Of a DNA stretch of 64,000 nucleotides, positions 42,380 through 50,987 are shown piece after piece (position 1 is the stretch's first letter; each line of letters opens with the position of its first letter). The DNA comes from an uncultured Lachnospiraceae bacterium (lineage in GTDB: Bacteria > Bacillota > Clostridia > Lachnospirales > Lachnospiraceae), in the NCBI GenBank assembly GCA_951802115.1, contig CATOPL010000004.1:1-64000 (forward strand), read 5' to 3'. The translations under genes and the position numbers were made by a program. Under the pieces are notes generated by a model. That model was not told the origin of the DNA and did not search any database. It worked only from the letters and a program-made list of their open reading frames with translations.

Positions 42380-43630
42380 TTAACGATTGAAAAATTCCCG
42401 GAATTCTGTATAGCCTTCCTTCATAAGCTGCTCTTTCTGGAACTTCTTATTCTTATTCATAAGCGCCACCAGCACCTGTGTCCCGTTTTCCCGCTCCGCC
42501 TTCGCCTCCTTCAGCACTTCGCAGAGCTTTTCTGCGGGCATCTTCTTCTCAATCAAATATGCTTTTTTCACAGATGCGCCCGGAATCTCAAACTCCTGCT
42601 CCATCAGAATCGTAATAATCCGCTCAAATCCGATGGAAAAACCGCAGGCCGGTACATCATTGCCTGTGAATTTGCCGATCATTTTATCATAGCGCCCGCC
42701 GCCTGCCACTGAACTTCCGAACTGTTCCATCTCGATCTCAAAAATTGTCCCCGTATAATACGACATCCCGCGAACCAGCGTAGGATCGAATACCAGATCA
42801 AAACGGCATGCTCTGGTGGCCTCCACGCTCTCTCTGATTGTGCGCAGGTTCCCGATCACATCATCCTCCAGGATTCCAAAAAGCCTCTCCTCCAGATAGT
42901 GAAGTCCGTCCGCCGCCTGCTCCATCTCCGCAAACATGGCAACATACTTTTCCACCTTATCCTGGGCAAAACCCGCTTCCGAAAGCTCTGACTTCACACC
43001 TTCCCAGCCGATCTTATCCATTTTATCCAGGATGATAAACACCGTATCAAACTGTTCCTCTGTAAAGCCGCTGTATAACGCCATGGCTTTTAATATTCGT
43101 CTTTCATTAATCCGCACTTTAAAGTCAGAAAAATTCAGCTTTCCAAGCAGTGTCGTCGTCGCCAGAATCAATTCAATCTCCGCCAGACATCCCGGCTCTC
43201 CGAGAATATCGATATCACACTGAACAAACTGGCGGAACCTTCCTCTCTGAGGCTGATCCGCTCTCCATACACTTCCGATCTGCAGTGCTTTAAAAGGGCT
43301 GGGAAGGCTGTTCGCATGATTCGCATAGAATCTGGAAAGCGGCACTGTCAGATCATACCGGAGTCCGCTGTCCGCCAGATCCGCTTCTGTTTCTGCACTT
43401 TTCAAATCCAGCTTTTCTCCCCTTTTCATAATCTTGAAAATCAGCTTTTCATTATCTCCGCCCTGTTTACTGCAAAGGTTCTCAATATGCTCCACACACG
43501 GCGTTTCAATAGGCGAAAAGCCGAAACTTTTATAGGTCTCTTTAATAAGACCCGTCACATAATCCCGTACCTGCATCTCTGCAGGCAGAATATCTTTCAT
43601 ACCTTTTACCGGTTTCTTTTTTAACGCCAT
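42380..43630 (-). CDS. hisS: Histidyl-tRNA synthetase
   Basis: Class II synthetase of 416 residues. It shows KPVKGMKDILPAEMQVRDYV, FSPIETPCVEHIENLCSKQGG (motif 1 region), RYDLTVPLSRFYANH, IGSVWRADQPQRGRFRQFVQCDIDILGEPG (motif 2), LVRGMSYYTGTIFEIEM (histidine A) and ACGFSIGFERIITIL (motif 3). The start at 43630 precedes the conserved KGMKDILP region; an extra 19 codons are rejected. Upstream lies a small RHH regulator gene with a full-consensus promoter, which may also transcribe hisS-aspS. No T-box leader is seen. Confidence 0.95.
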   Translation of the reverse strand: MALKKKPVKGMKDILPAEMQVRDYVTGLIKETYKSFGFSPIETPCVEHIENLCSKQGGDNEKLIFKIMKRGEKLDLKSAETEADLADSGLRYDLTVPLSRFYANHANSLPSPFKALQIGSVWRADQPQRGRFRQFVQCDIDILGEPGCLAEIELILATTTLLGKLNFSDFKVRINERRILKAMALYSGFTEEQFDTVFIILDKMDKIGWEGVKSELSEAGFAQDKVEKYVAMFAEMEQAADGLHYLEERLFGILEDDVIGNLRTIRESVEATRACRFDLVFDPTLVRGMSYYTGTIFEIEMEQFGSSVAGGGRYDKMIGKFTGNDVPACGFSIGFERIITILMEQEFEIPGASVKKAYLIEKKMPAEKLCEVLKEAKAERENGTQVLVALMNKNKKFQKEQLMKEGYTEFREFFNR

Positions 43631-43720
43631 CTCCAATTTAATCCTCTCTGTCGTTATTCCTGCGGGAAAAATCGTATTCCCCACCACAATTCAGCACCCG
43701 GCCGCCAAAACCTCCGGATC

Positions 43721-43891
43721 TTACTTATGGGTTTTATACAGTAACTCAATTCCCGTTTTAATGGTTTCTGTTATCGTCTGCTGATGCCTGTCAGAGTATT
43801 CCTTAAGCGCATGATATTCCGCATCAGACATCCTTACAGTCACCATACGCTCTTTTGTAACATCTGATTTTGGACGCCCCTTTTTTCCCAT
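43721..43891 (-). CDS. Ribbon-helix-helix (CopG/Arc-like) small DNA-binding protein
   Basis: A 56-residue protein with a basic N-terminus MGKKGRPKSDVTKERMV, a short beta strand (VTVRMSDAEY) and two helices (HALKEYSDRHQQTITETIKTGIELLYK), the RHH pattern. It probably binds DNA as a dimer. The ATG at 43891 follows GAGAGGGGG; a 19-codon extension would run through the promoter and is rejected. No toxin gene is adjacent, so it is not an obvious antitoxin. It lies in the interval that separates hemZ from hisS. Its promoter has a dyad between the -35 and -10 boxes, suggesting autorepression (inference). Confidence 0.75.
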   Translation of the reverse strand: MGKKGRPKSDVTKERMVTVRMSDAEYHALKEYSDRHQQTITETIKTGIELLYKTHK

Positions 43892-43919
43892 AGGCACCCC
43901 CTCTCTGCACCTGCATACC

Positions 43920-43948
43920 ATTATATTTTCCGTAATACGAAATGTCAA
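43920..43948 (-). promoter_or_regulatory. Full-consensus promoter with internal dyad, upstream of the RHH gene
   Basis: Minus-strand TTGACA (43948-43943), 17-bp spacer, TATAAT (43925-43920). Both boxes are perfect. The spacer reads TTTCGTATTACGGAAAA, an imperfect dyad ideally placed for a repressor. Confidence 0.75.
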
Positions 43949-44035
43949 GAATAAACTGATGATACAGAGGGTCCTACAAAAATCATCCTTTATTTTCTAA
44001 AAATTCTTTCAGCATTCCTTGCATGGAACAACATC

Positions 44036-45235
44036 TTAATCTGACATCCGGTCATGCTTTCTGTCCCATATCTGGCACAAATATATACCTGTTAATAAGA
44101 GTATTGGAAATAACACCCCTGCCAGAAAACCCATTTTGAGATTATTGTTTAAAGCGCCTGAAACCATTCCAACTACGGTTGGTCCTCCCGCACATCCAAC
44201 ATCTCCTGCCAATGCAAGTAACGCAAACATTGCAGTGCCGCCTCTGGCATCTGAAGCCGCCGCCTTACTGAACACCCCCGGCCACATAATGCCAACTGAC
44301 AGACCGCACAATGCACAACCGATAAAGCCAACCACCGGACCCGGCACAAGTGAAATGAAAAGATATGCCATGATACACAAAATACTGCTGACAATCATAA
44401 ATTGATCCAGGTCGATCCGCTCTCCGTATTTTCCATAAAAAGCTCTGGCGCCGCCCATCAGAAACGCAAACAGCATCGGTCCTGCCAAATCTCCTATTGT
44501 CTTGCTTACATGAAGTCCCGTTTCCGCAAAGGCAGACGCCCACTGGCTGACCGCCTGTTCGCTCGCCCCTGCACAGATCATCATGATCATCAGTACCCAG
44601 AATACCTTCTTGCGAAAAAGCTGCCCGATTGTTATTCCCTTTTCCCCTTCATCCGTTAAAGAAGCGATCGGAACCCTTGTAAACAAAATCATATTGGCAA
44701 AAGGAACAACAGCCCAAATACACGCCATAATCTTCCAGTTCTCTATGCCGAACAGATGAAAATAAGCTGTAGATACAAGCACAACCGCCATATGTCCCCA
44801 ACAGTAAAAGGAATGCAAAAGGCTCATGGCCTTCTCTTTATTTTTTGTAGGACAGGCTTCCACGACAGGGCTCACCAGCACCTCCAGCAGTCCGCCTCCC
44901 ACTGCATATATGGCAACCGCTATCATCAGACCTGTAAAGGCATTTCCAAGCATATCCGGCAAGATCGTCAGAAATACGAAGCCTGCCGCTGCACAGAGAT
45001 GGGCAACCACCATTGAAGCACGATAACCTATCCTGTCAACAAAAGCAACCGACAGAATATCCACCAGCAGTTGCAAGACAAAATTAAAAGTAATAAGCAA
45101 TGTAATCTGGGTCATCGGTATTCCATAACTGCTGTGAAAAGTCAGAAAAAGAAGCGGAACAAAATTGTTTACAATCGCCTGTACAATATATCCGATAAAA
45201 CAGGCATACAATGTTTTATTATAACTTTTATCCAT
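44036..45235 (-). CDS. MFS transporter
   Basis: Major facilitator of 399 residues with about 12 predicted helices. The first helix is in YACFIGYIVQAIVNNFVPLLFL, and the loop 2-3 motif is seen as DRIGYRASMV. The middle loop is short, as in sugar or small-metabolite porters of the FucP-like group, but the substrate cannot be given. The ATG at 45235 follows AGGAGGTTTTATC. Together with the MATE remnant upstream, it sits between hemZ and hisS, genes that are often close neighbours in this bacterial group, so it was probably inserted there. No terminator is clear. Confidence 0.88.
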   Translation of the reverse strand: MDKSYNKTLYACFIGYIVQAIVNNFVPLLFLTFHSSYGIPMTQITLLITFNFVLQLLVDILSVAFVDRIGYRASMVVAHLCAAAGFVFLTILPDMLGNAFTGLMIAVAIYAVGGGLLEVLVSPVVEACPTKNKEKAMSLLHSFYCWGHMAVVLVSTAYFHLFGIENWKIMACIWAVVPFANMILFTRVPIASLTDEGEKGITIGQLFRKKVFWVLMIMMICAGASEQAVSQWASAFAETGLHVSKTIGDLAGPMLFAFLMGGARAFYGKYGERIDLDQFMIVSSILCIMAYLFISLVPGPVVGFIGCALCGLSVGIMWPGVFSKAAASDARGGTAMFALLALAGDVGCAGGPTVVGMVSGALNNNLKMGFLAGVLFPILLLTGIYLCQIWDRKHDRMSD

Positions 45236-45289
45236 GATAAAACCTCCTGCTGCCTATAAGGCAAACTGTATTTTTTACTTTTATCCTTA

Positions 45290-45736
45290 CAGTATCTGCA
45301 TCCATTTCTTTTTCTGAAGACAAACAATGATATTATCATACGTACGCACTCTTCCACAGACAGAATAAAATAGACTACCGCTATGGGAAAATGGAAAACA
45401 AAAGCGGCTGACAGTCCAAGCGGCACACCAAATATCCACGTACCAGCCATGTCAATTAACATTACAAAGCTTGTCTTTCCTCCGCTCCTTAAAATCCCTC
45501 CTAAAATCATATTCTGCACTTTTACAGGTGCGATCAAGGCGTACGCTGCAAGCACATACCTTGTCATCTGCCTTACGTCATCTTCCACCTGAAAAATCAG
45601 TACATAATATTTGTCAAATACTATTACCAGTATTGACAGCAGCATGGAACAAACAGACCTTGTATATATCACAGTTATAAATGTAGAAAAGTCCGGCTTT
45701 CGCTGGACTTTATCTACAGTCTGAAAAAGCATTTCA
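45290..45736 (-). pseudogene. 5'-truncated MATE exporter remnant
   Basis: A frame of about 150 codons directly after the hemZ stop matches only the C-terminal part of MATE exporters. It includes QMTRYVLAAYALIAPVKVQNMILGGILRSGGKTSFVM, IDMAGTWIFGVPLGLSAAFVFH and a last helix pair ending FVFRKRNG. The N-terminal two thirds are missing, and the frame then runs on without similarity to 45169, overlapping the MFS gene. No proper start is seen except one inside hemZ. It is read as a decayed gene left by an insertion or deletion. Confidence 0.7.
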
Positions 45737-47185
45737 TCAGCAGCCGCCGAAAAGATGCTTTTTACGCTCAATCATTTCCCCGATTCTCTCGATATATTGG
45801 GAAACATCCTTCACATTCTCGCTTCTCTCAATTCGCCCGTCTGGATAAACTCGCTTTGACACGCTACCTGCTCCGCAGGCGACTATGGTCTGTTTTTCCT
45901 CCATCATCAGAATGTTGTATATACCGGCTTTATCAGGCTTTGCATAACCGACATTTTCAAAATTTCCCGCCATATTCTTCTGACGATAGAGATAGTAAGG
46001 AGAGAGGCCCATCTTTGCACAGTACTCAGCGGTCATATCCATAATCTGTGTGTTGTTTTCAAGGCCCATCTCTTCATATTTTTCTTTAAAAAGATTCAGC
46101 CTGGCCGCCCGCTTGATGGCCAGAGAATGAATGGTCACGCTGTCCGGTGTCAAAGCTGCAATTTCCTGCATTGTATGCTCCACATCCTCGTATCCTTCAC
46201 CCGGTAGACCGACGATCAGATCCATATTAATATGGGAAAATCCCATCTCCCTTGCCAGCGCAAACGCTTCTTTCGTCTGCGCCACAGTGTGATGCCGTCC
46301 AATAATTTGAAGCGTTTCTTCTTTCATCGTCTGAGGATTGATTGAAATTCGGTCGATTCCGTGATCAAGAAGCACTTGTAACTTGTCTCTGGTGATGCTG
46401 TCCGGTCTGCCGGCTTCCACTGTAAACTCCTGCAGATGCCCCGCATCAAAAGCGGTCTGAATTTTATGAAGCAGACGCTCCAACTGTCTGGGACTCAGCG
46501 TAGTCGGCGTTCCTCCTCCAATATAGACTGTATTTAGCTTCCTGTGGCAGAATCTCTTTGCCGCATCATCCAGCTCCCAAAAAAGAGCATCCAGATACTC
46601 ATCCACCCGTTTTTCCCATCGGGCCAAAGGATAAGAAGTAAAAGAACAGTACAGACATGTGCTCGGGCAGAATGGGATACCTATGTACAGACTGTAACCG
46701 TCCTTATAATCAACATCCCGCAAAATATACCGTTCTCTGTTGGCAATCATAACGCTGAGCGCTGCTTTTTCTCTGCTGGTCAGATAATAATCCCGCAGAT
46801 ATGCCGCAGTCTCCATATTGTTTTTCCCTTCTTCCAGAAGCTGCATGGCAAGTTTCACAGGCCGGATCCCTGTGAGCGTTCCCCAGGGCAACGTCCGCTC
46901 CGTATATGCAACCAGAATCTGATAAAGCAGTCTTTTCAGACGGGTCTTCGTCTCCTTCCGATCTTCAGAGACGATCTGGCACGACTGTCGCTTTCTTTCC
47001 TTTCCCTCTTCCAGAACTCCAATCTCCACACTTTCCTCTGAAAACGTGACTTTTATACCAAGTCCACCTGTTTCTGCAAACGCTTCCTGTACCCGGACTG
47101 CCACATCTTCCTGCGGAAAAAATGCCTTGACCAGAGAATGAACATCATATTCAAAACCAGATTTATTCATGATCACTTCTGTCAT
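45737..47185 (-). CDS. hemZ: HemZ-type coproporphyrinogen dehydrogenase (radical SAM)
   Basis: Oxygen-independent coproporphyrinogen III oxidase-like radical SAM protein of 482 residues. The cluster motif CxxxCxxC is in IPFCPSTCLYCSFTSYP (about residue 170), followed by NTVYIGGGTPTTLSPRQLERLL, TVEAGRPDSIT and MDLIVGLPGEGYEDV. An N-terminal domain of about 150 residues (with LPWGTLTGIRPVKLAMQLLEEG) is typical of HemZ rather than HemN. It lies after the MBL hydrolase gene, separated by a terminator. Heme synthesis is the annotated role for the family; activity of clostridial HemZ proteins is not settled. Confidence 0.92.
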   Translation of the reverse strand: MTEVIMNKSGFEYDVHSLVKAFFPQEDVAVRVQEAFAETGGLGIKVTFSEESVEIGVLEEGKERKRQSCQIVSEDRKETKTRLKRLLYQILVAYTERTLPWGTLTGIRPVKLAMQLLEEGKNNMETAAYLRDYYLTSREKAALSVMIANRERYILRDVDYKDGYSLYIGIPFCPSTCLYCSFTSYPLARWEKRVDEYLDALFWELDDAAKRFCHRKLNTVYIGGGTPTTLSPRQLERLLHKIQTAFDAGHLQEFTVEAGRPDSITRDKLQVLLDHGIDRISINPQTMKEETLQIIGRHHTVAQTKEAFALAREMGFSHINMDLIVGLPGEGYEDVEHTMQEIAALTPDSVTIHSLAIKRAARLNLFKEKYEEMGLENNTQIMDMTAEYCAKMGLSPYYLYRQKNMAGNFENVGYAKPDKAGIYNILMMEEKQTIVACGAGSVSKRVYPDGRIERSENVKDVSQYIERIGEMIERKKHLFGGC

Positions 47186-47251
47186 TATTCTACATCAATC
47201 CTTCCCATCCGCCTTGTATTAAAAATTCCCATGTATTTTATCATCATTTCT

Positions 47252-47292
47252 AAAAAAAGAAAAGAAAAAGAACAGGACGGTGTCGTCCTGTT
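47252..47292 (-). terminator. Terminator after the MBL hydrolase gene
   Basis: Minus-strand AACAGGACG pairs perfectly with CGTCCTGTT around ACAC, followed by a long T-rich tract. hemZ therefore needs its own promoter, which I could not place with confidence. Confidence 0.85.
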
Positions 47293-47317
47293 ACAATCGT
47301 CCGCCTGTCAAAAATCC

Positions 47318-47956
47318 TCATTCCTGTACAAACGGATTATATTTTTTCTCATATCCAATCGAAGTCTCTTCTCCGTGTCCCGGATAAACCTTTGTATCAT
47401 CCGGCAGTAAGAACAGCTTTTCCCTCACTGAACGGACCAGCTGCGACATGCTGCCGCCCGGAAAATCGCTGCGCCCTACCGACCCCTGAAATAAAGTATC
47501 CCCGGCAAACACACAGCCTGCTTCTTCACAGTAGAAGCAGCAGCCCCCGGGTGTATGCCCCGGCGTATGAAATACCTGCAGACAAATCCCTGACAATGTA
47601 ATCATCTGCCCATCACTAAGCAATTCGTCCGCCATTACTGTGATAACCCTGTGATTGATAAATACGGACAAATTGGTTTTCGCATTTTGGAGCGTCGGTT
47701 CTTCTTCCCGAAGCGCATAGACCGGCGCACCCGTCAGACGCTTCAGTTCCTCTGCCGCTGCCATATGGTCCGCATGCCCGTGGGTCAGAAGAATGCAGGA
47801 AATTTTCCATCCTTTTTCATCTGCAAACGCCTGGATTCGTCCGGCTTCATCCCCGGGATCAAATACCAGTGTTTCTTTTGATCTTTCATTTGTCAAAAAC
47901 CAGCAGTTGACCGCCAGCTCCCCCACTGTCAATGACGAAATGCTCAGCCCTGCCAT
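47318..47956 (-). CDS. Metallo-beta-lactamase-fold hydrolase, glyoxalase II-like
   Basis: A 212-residue MBL-fold protein. Metal motifs are LLTHGHADHMAAAEEL (HxHxDH), HTPGHTPGGCCFY, FAGDTLFQGSVGRSDF and a final His in VYPGHGEETSIG. This set is typical of hydroxyacylglutathione hydrolase-like enzymes found with relA in Lachnospiraceae. The start at 47956 follows AGGAGGTACGGACGAT; a 12-codon extension is rejected. It lies 63 bp after relA and ends in a strong terminator, so it is the last gene of the recJ-apt-relA unit. The substrate is unknown. Confidence 0.9.
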   Translation of the reverse strand: MAGLSISSLTVGELAVNCWFLTNERSKETLVFDPGDEAGRIQAFADEKGWKISCILLTHGHADHMAAAEELKRLTGAPVYALREEEPTLQNAKTNLSVFINHRVITVMADELLSDGQMITLSGICLQVFHTPGHTPGGCCFYCEEAGCVFAGDTLFQGSVGRSDFPGGSMSQLVRSVREKLFLLPDDTKVYPGHGEETSIGYEKKYNPFVQE

Positions 47957-48019
47957 ATCGTCCGTACCTCCTTCTTCCTTTGGCATCCGCACCGGCGCCG
48001 TACTTATTCTGAACTGCGG

Positions 48020-50311
48020 TCAGCCCATGGAACGTTCGATGTCCAGAACGCTCTCTACCTGTCTGAGTTTCTCCACGATCTGGCTCAGCTCCTCCACACT
48101 TGAAATATCAAAGCTCACGGTGATTGTTGCAGTTCCCTGTCTGTTCGTCCGCACATTCATGGATATCACATCAATTCCTTTTTCACTCAGAATTCTGGAA
48201 ATATCAACCAGAAGACCAGTCCGGTTATTGCCGTAAATCTTAATCTCCGTCGTATATTTCTCTCCGGTACGCGTATGAGCTCCGCCCTGCCATTCTGCAT
48301 CAATCAGCCGTTCTCTTTCCGATTCTGCCAGATACAGCATATTCACACAGTCGGTCCGATGGATTGTCACCCCGCGTCCTCTGGTCACAAATCCTACAAT
48401 CTCGTCCCCTGGTACCGGATTGCAGCATCTGGAAAAACGAACTGCCACATCATCAATCCCTTTGACAATAATACCGCTCTTTGATTTGGCAATGCGTATC
48501 TTCTGCTCTCTGATATCACTGATATTTTCTATGATTTGGGCATCGTTAGCCGCCTTCTTTTTTGCTTTTTCATGCTCTTCCGCCAGACGGTTTACAACCT
48601 GCCCTTCTTTCAGGCCGCCATGCCCTACAGCCGCCATCACTGAATCCCAGTCGCGGAATCCGTATTTGCGCAGTACGCTTTCCTGATATTCGGGCTTCAT
48701 GATCATCTGCATCTGGATTCCCTTCATCTTACAGTACTGGGTCACCAGATCCTTGCCCTTGATAATATTGCTCTCTTTAAACTCCGTTTTGAACCACTGA
48801 TTAATCTTGTTCTTTGCCTGTGTGGTTTTCACCACATTCAGCCAGTCTCGGCTGGGACCTTTGGAATTCTGAGAGGTAATAATCTCAACGCGATCGCCAT
48901 TGTGAATCATATAATCGATGGGAACCAGCTTCCCGTTCACTCTGGCGCCGATCATCTTGTTGCCCACCGCACTGTGAATACTGTACGCAAAATCAATCGG
49001 ATTCGACCCTCTACGCAAAGTTTTCACATCTCCGCCAGGAGTAAAGCAGTAAACGCTGTCGGAAAACAAATCCAGATCGCTTTTCAGCAGATTCATAAAT
49101 TCCCGGTTATCTGACTCATCCTGCTGCCATTCCAGAATCTGCCGAAGCCAGGTCAGCTTCGCCTCCGCACTGTCCTTTCCTTCCGCATTCTGCTCGTTAC
49201 TGCCGCCGCTCTCCTTGTATTTCCAGTGAGCGGCAATCCCATACTCTGCAGTCTTGTGCATCTCAAAGGTTCTGATCTGAATCTCAAAAGGGGTGCCTTT
49301 GGGACCAATGAGAGTTGTGTGCAGCGACTGATACATATTGGGTTTTGGCATGGCAATATAGTCCTTAAACCGCCCTGGTATGGGCTTATACATCTCGTGG
49401 ATCACCCCCAGCGCCGCATAGCAGTCTTTTACCGAATCCACCAGAATTCGAACTGCAAACAGATCATAGATCTGATCCAGCGTCTTGTCCTGATTGACCA
49501 TTTTCTTATAAATACTGAAGAAATGCTTGACTCTGCCTTTCACATCTGCCGCGATACTGGCATTTTCCATATGCTGACGCACTTCCTCCACTACAGACTG
49601 GACGTATTTCTCCCGCACACTCTTCTTATCAGAGATCTGCGACACCAGATCATAATAGACTTCCGGCTCCAGATACTTCAGCGCCAGATCATCCAGTTCG
49701 ATTTTTACTTTGGAAATACCCAGACGCTGTGCAATGGGCGCATAGATATCCATTGTTTCCCTTGCCTTCTCCCGCTGTTTCTCCGGACGCATATATTTCA
49801 GCGTCCTCATATTGTGCAGCCGGTCCGCCAGTTTGATCAGAATCACACGGATATCTTTTGCCATGGCGAGAAACATTTTTCTTAAATTTTCAGCCTGCTC
49901 GTCCACCTTATCCGCCGAGTAACTCAACTGCCCCAGTTTGGTCACGCCGTCTACTAAAAGCGCAACTTCGTCCCCGAACAGCTCCGCCACGTCCTCCGTA
50001 GTCATTGGAGTATCTTCCACTACGTCATGTAAAAGACCGGAGACAATGCTCTCCTTGTCCAGCTCCAGCTCCGCCAGAATGATTGCAACACAAATCGGGT
50101 GAATAATATAGGGTTCCCCTGATTTACGGACCTGATCCTTATGGGCATCCATGGCAATCCGAAATGCCTTCTCAATCATGGAAATGTCGGTGGACGGATG
50201 ATATCTGACCACACTTTTTATCAGCTCCTGATACAGTTCCTCCGGGCTGGTAAAATCTTCCATCACTTTGATATTTCTCTCATCCTTACGAGTCTCTTTC
50301 GCTGTCGTCAT
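48020..50311 (-). CDS. relA: Bifunctional (p)ppGpp synthetase/hydrolase, RelA/SpoT type
   Basis: Long Rsh enzyme of 763 residues making and degrading the alarmone (p)ppGpp. The HD hydrolase domain has KSGEPYIIHPICVAIIL and GLLHDVVEDTPMT, both needed for hydrolysis, so it should be bifunctional. The synthetase domain has ADRLHNMRTLKYM, DLFAVRILVDSVKDCYAALGVIHEMYKPIPGRFKDYIA and YQSLHTTLIGPKG. A TGS domain (VYCFTPGGDVKTLRRGSNPIDFAYSIHSAVGNK) and C-terminal ACT domain (DISRILSEKGIDVISMNVRTN) follow. It is preceded by apt with a gap of 44 bp, the usual apt-relA order. Confidence 0.96.
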   Translation of the reverse strand: MTTAKETRKDERNIKVMEDFTSPEELYQELIKSVVRYHPSTDISMIEKAFRIAMDAHKDQVRKSGEPYIIHPICVAIILAELELDKESIVSGLLHDVVEDTPMTTEDVAELFGDEVALLVDGVTKLGQLSYSADKVDEQAENLRKMFLAMAKDIRVILIKLADRLHNMRTLKYMRPEKQREKARETMDIYAPIAQRLGISKVKIELDDLALKYLEPEVYYDLVSQISDKKSVREKYVQSVVEEVRQHMENASIAADVKGRVKHFFSIYKKMVNQDKTLDQIYDLFAVRILVDSVKDCYAALGVIHEMYKPIPGRFKDYIAMPKPNMYQSLHTTLIGPKGTPFEIQIRTFEMHKTAEYGIAAHWKYKESGGSNEQNAEGKDSAEAKLTWLRQILEWQQDESDNREFMNLLKSDLDLFSDSVYCFTPGGDVKTLRRGSNPIDFAYSIHSAVGNKMIGARVNGKLVPIDYMIHNGDRVEIITSQNSKGPSRDWLNVVKTTQAKNKINQWFKTEFKESNIIKGKDLVTQYCKMKGIQMQMIMKPEYQESVLRKYGFRDWDSVMAAVGHGGLKEGQVVNRLAEEHEKAKKKAANDAQIIENISDIREQKIRIAKSKSGIIVKGIDDVAVRFSRCCNPVPGDEIVGFVTRGRGVTIHRTDCVNMLYLAESERERLIDAEWQGGAHTRTGEKYTTEIKIYGNNRTGLLVDISRILSEKGIDVISMNVRTNRQGTATITVSFDISSVEELSQIVEKLRQVESVLDIERSMG

Positions 50312-50355
50312 GCTCTCATCACCGTTTCTATCAATCTGGATCCTGTTCTAAGATC

Positions 50356-50880
50356 TTACTTTCCTTCGTAGCAAATAACACTTTCCACGTCATACTTTTT
50401 CAGCCGGTCTCTTCCCTTCAGTCCGGCCAATTCCATCAAAAATACCATTTTCACCACTTCGCCGCCCAGCAGCTCCACCAGTTTCGCCGCTGCCTCAATA
50501 GTACCGCCTGTCGCAATCAGGTCATCAACCAGCACCACTTTCTGGCCTGGCTTAATGGAATCTTTATGCATTTCGATCTCTGCATTTCCATATTCCAGTT
50601 CATACTCCATGGACACGGTTTCTCTTGGAAGTTTTCCCTTTTTTCTTACCAGGACAAATGGCTTGTGCAGATTATACGCAATCGGCATACCAAAAATAAA
50701 GCCCCTCGACTCCGTCCCTGCAATGACGTCAAAATCCAGTCCTTCCAGCTTTTCCTGAATCCCGTCAATGGCAAGCTTCAGTCCTTCTGCATCCTGCAGA
50801 ACCGATGTTACATCCCGAAATATGATCCCCGGCTCCGGAAAATCCGGAATACTCACTACATAATCTTCTACTTTTTTCAT
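50356..50880 (-). CDS. apt: Adenine phosphoribosyltransferase
   Basis: Salvages adenine with PRPP to give AMP. The 174-residue protein shows the family start MKKVEDYVVSIPDFPEPGIIFRD, FDVIAGTESRGFIFGMPIAY, the lid region VRKKGKLPRETVS, and the PRPP-binding motif VVLVDDLIATGGTIEAA. ATG 50880 follows AAGGAGTGGG; a 13-codon extension is rejected. It lies between recJ (107 bp upstream) and relA, the standard order in this group. Confidence 0.96.
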   Translation of the reverse strand: MKKVEDYVVSIPDFPEPGIIFRDVTSVLQDAEGLKLAIDGIQEKLEGLDFDVIAGTESRGFIFGMPIAYNLHKPFVLVRKKGKLPRETVSMEYELEYGNAEIEMHKDSIKPGQKVVLVDDLIATGGTIEAAAKLVELLGGEVVKMVFLMELAGLKGRDRLKKYDVESVICYEGK

Positions 50881-50987
50881 CTGTACCCACTCCTTCGCAT
50901 ACCAGTCGTCTGCAGCCACAGATCTTTGCGCGTTTCGACAACTTCATACCGCTTACTATATCACAAAATCTGATACTTCGCAATCAA

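Noticed and set aside
43721..43948. Toxin-antitoxin module based on the RHH protein
   Set aside because: No small toxin-like gene is adjacent; the neighbours are hisS and an MFS transporter.
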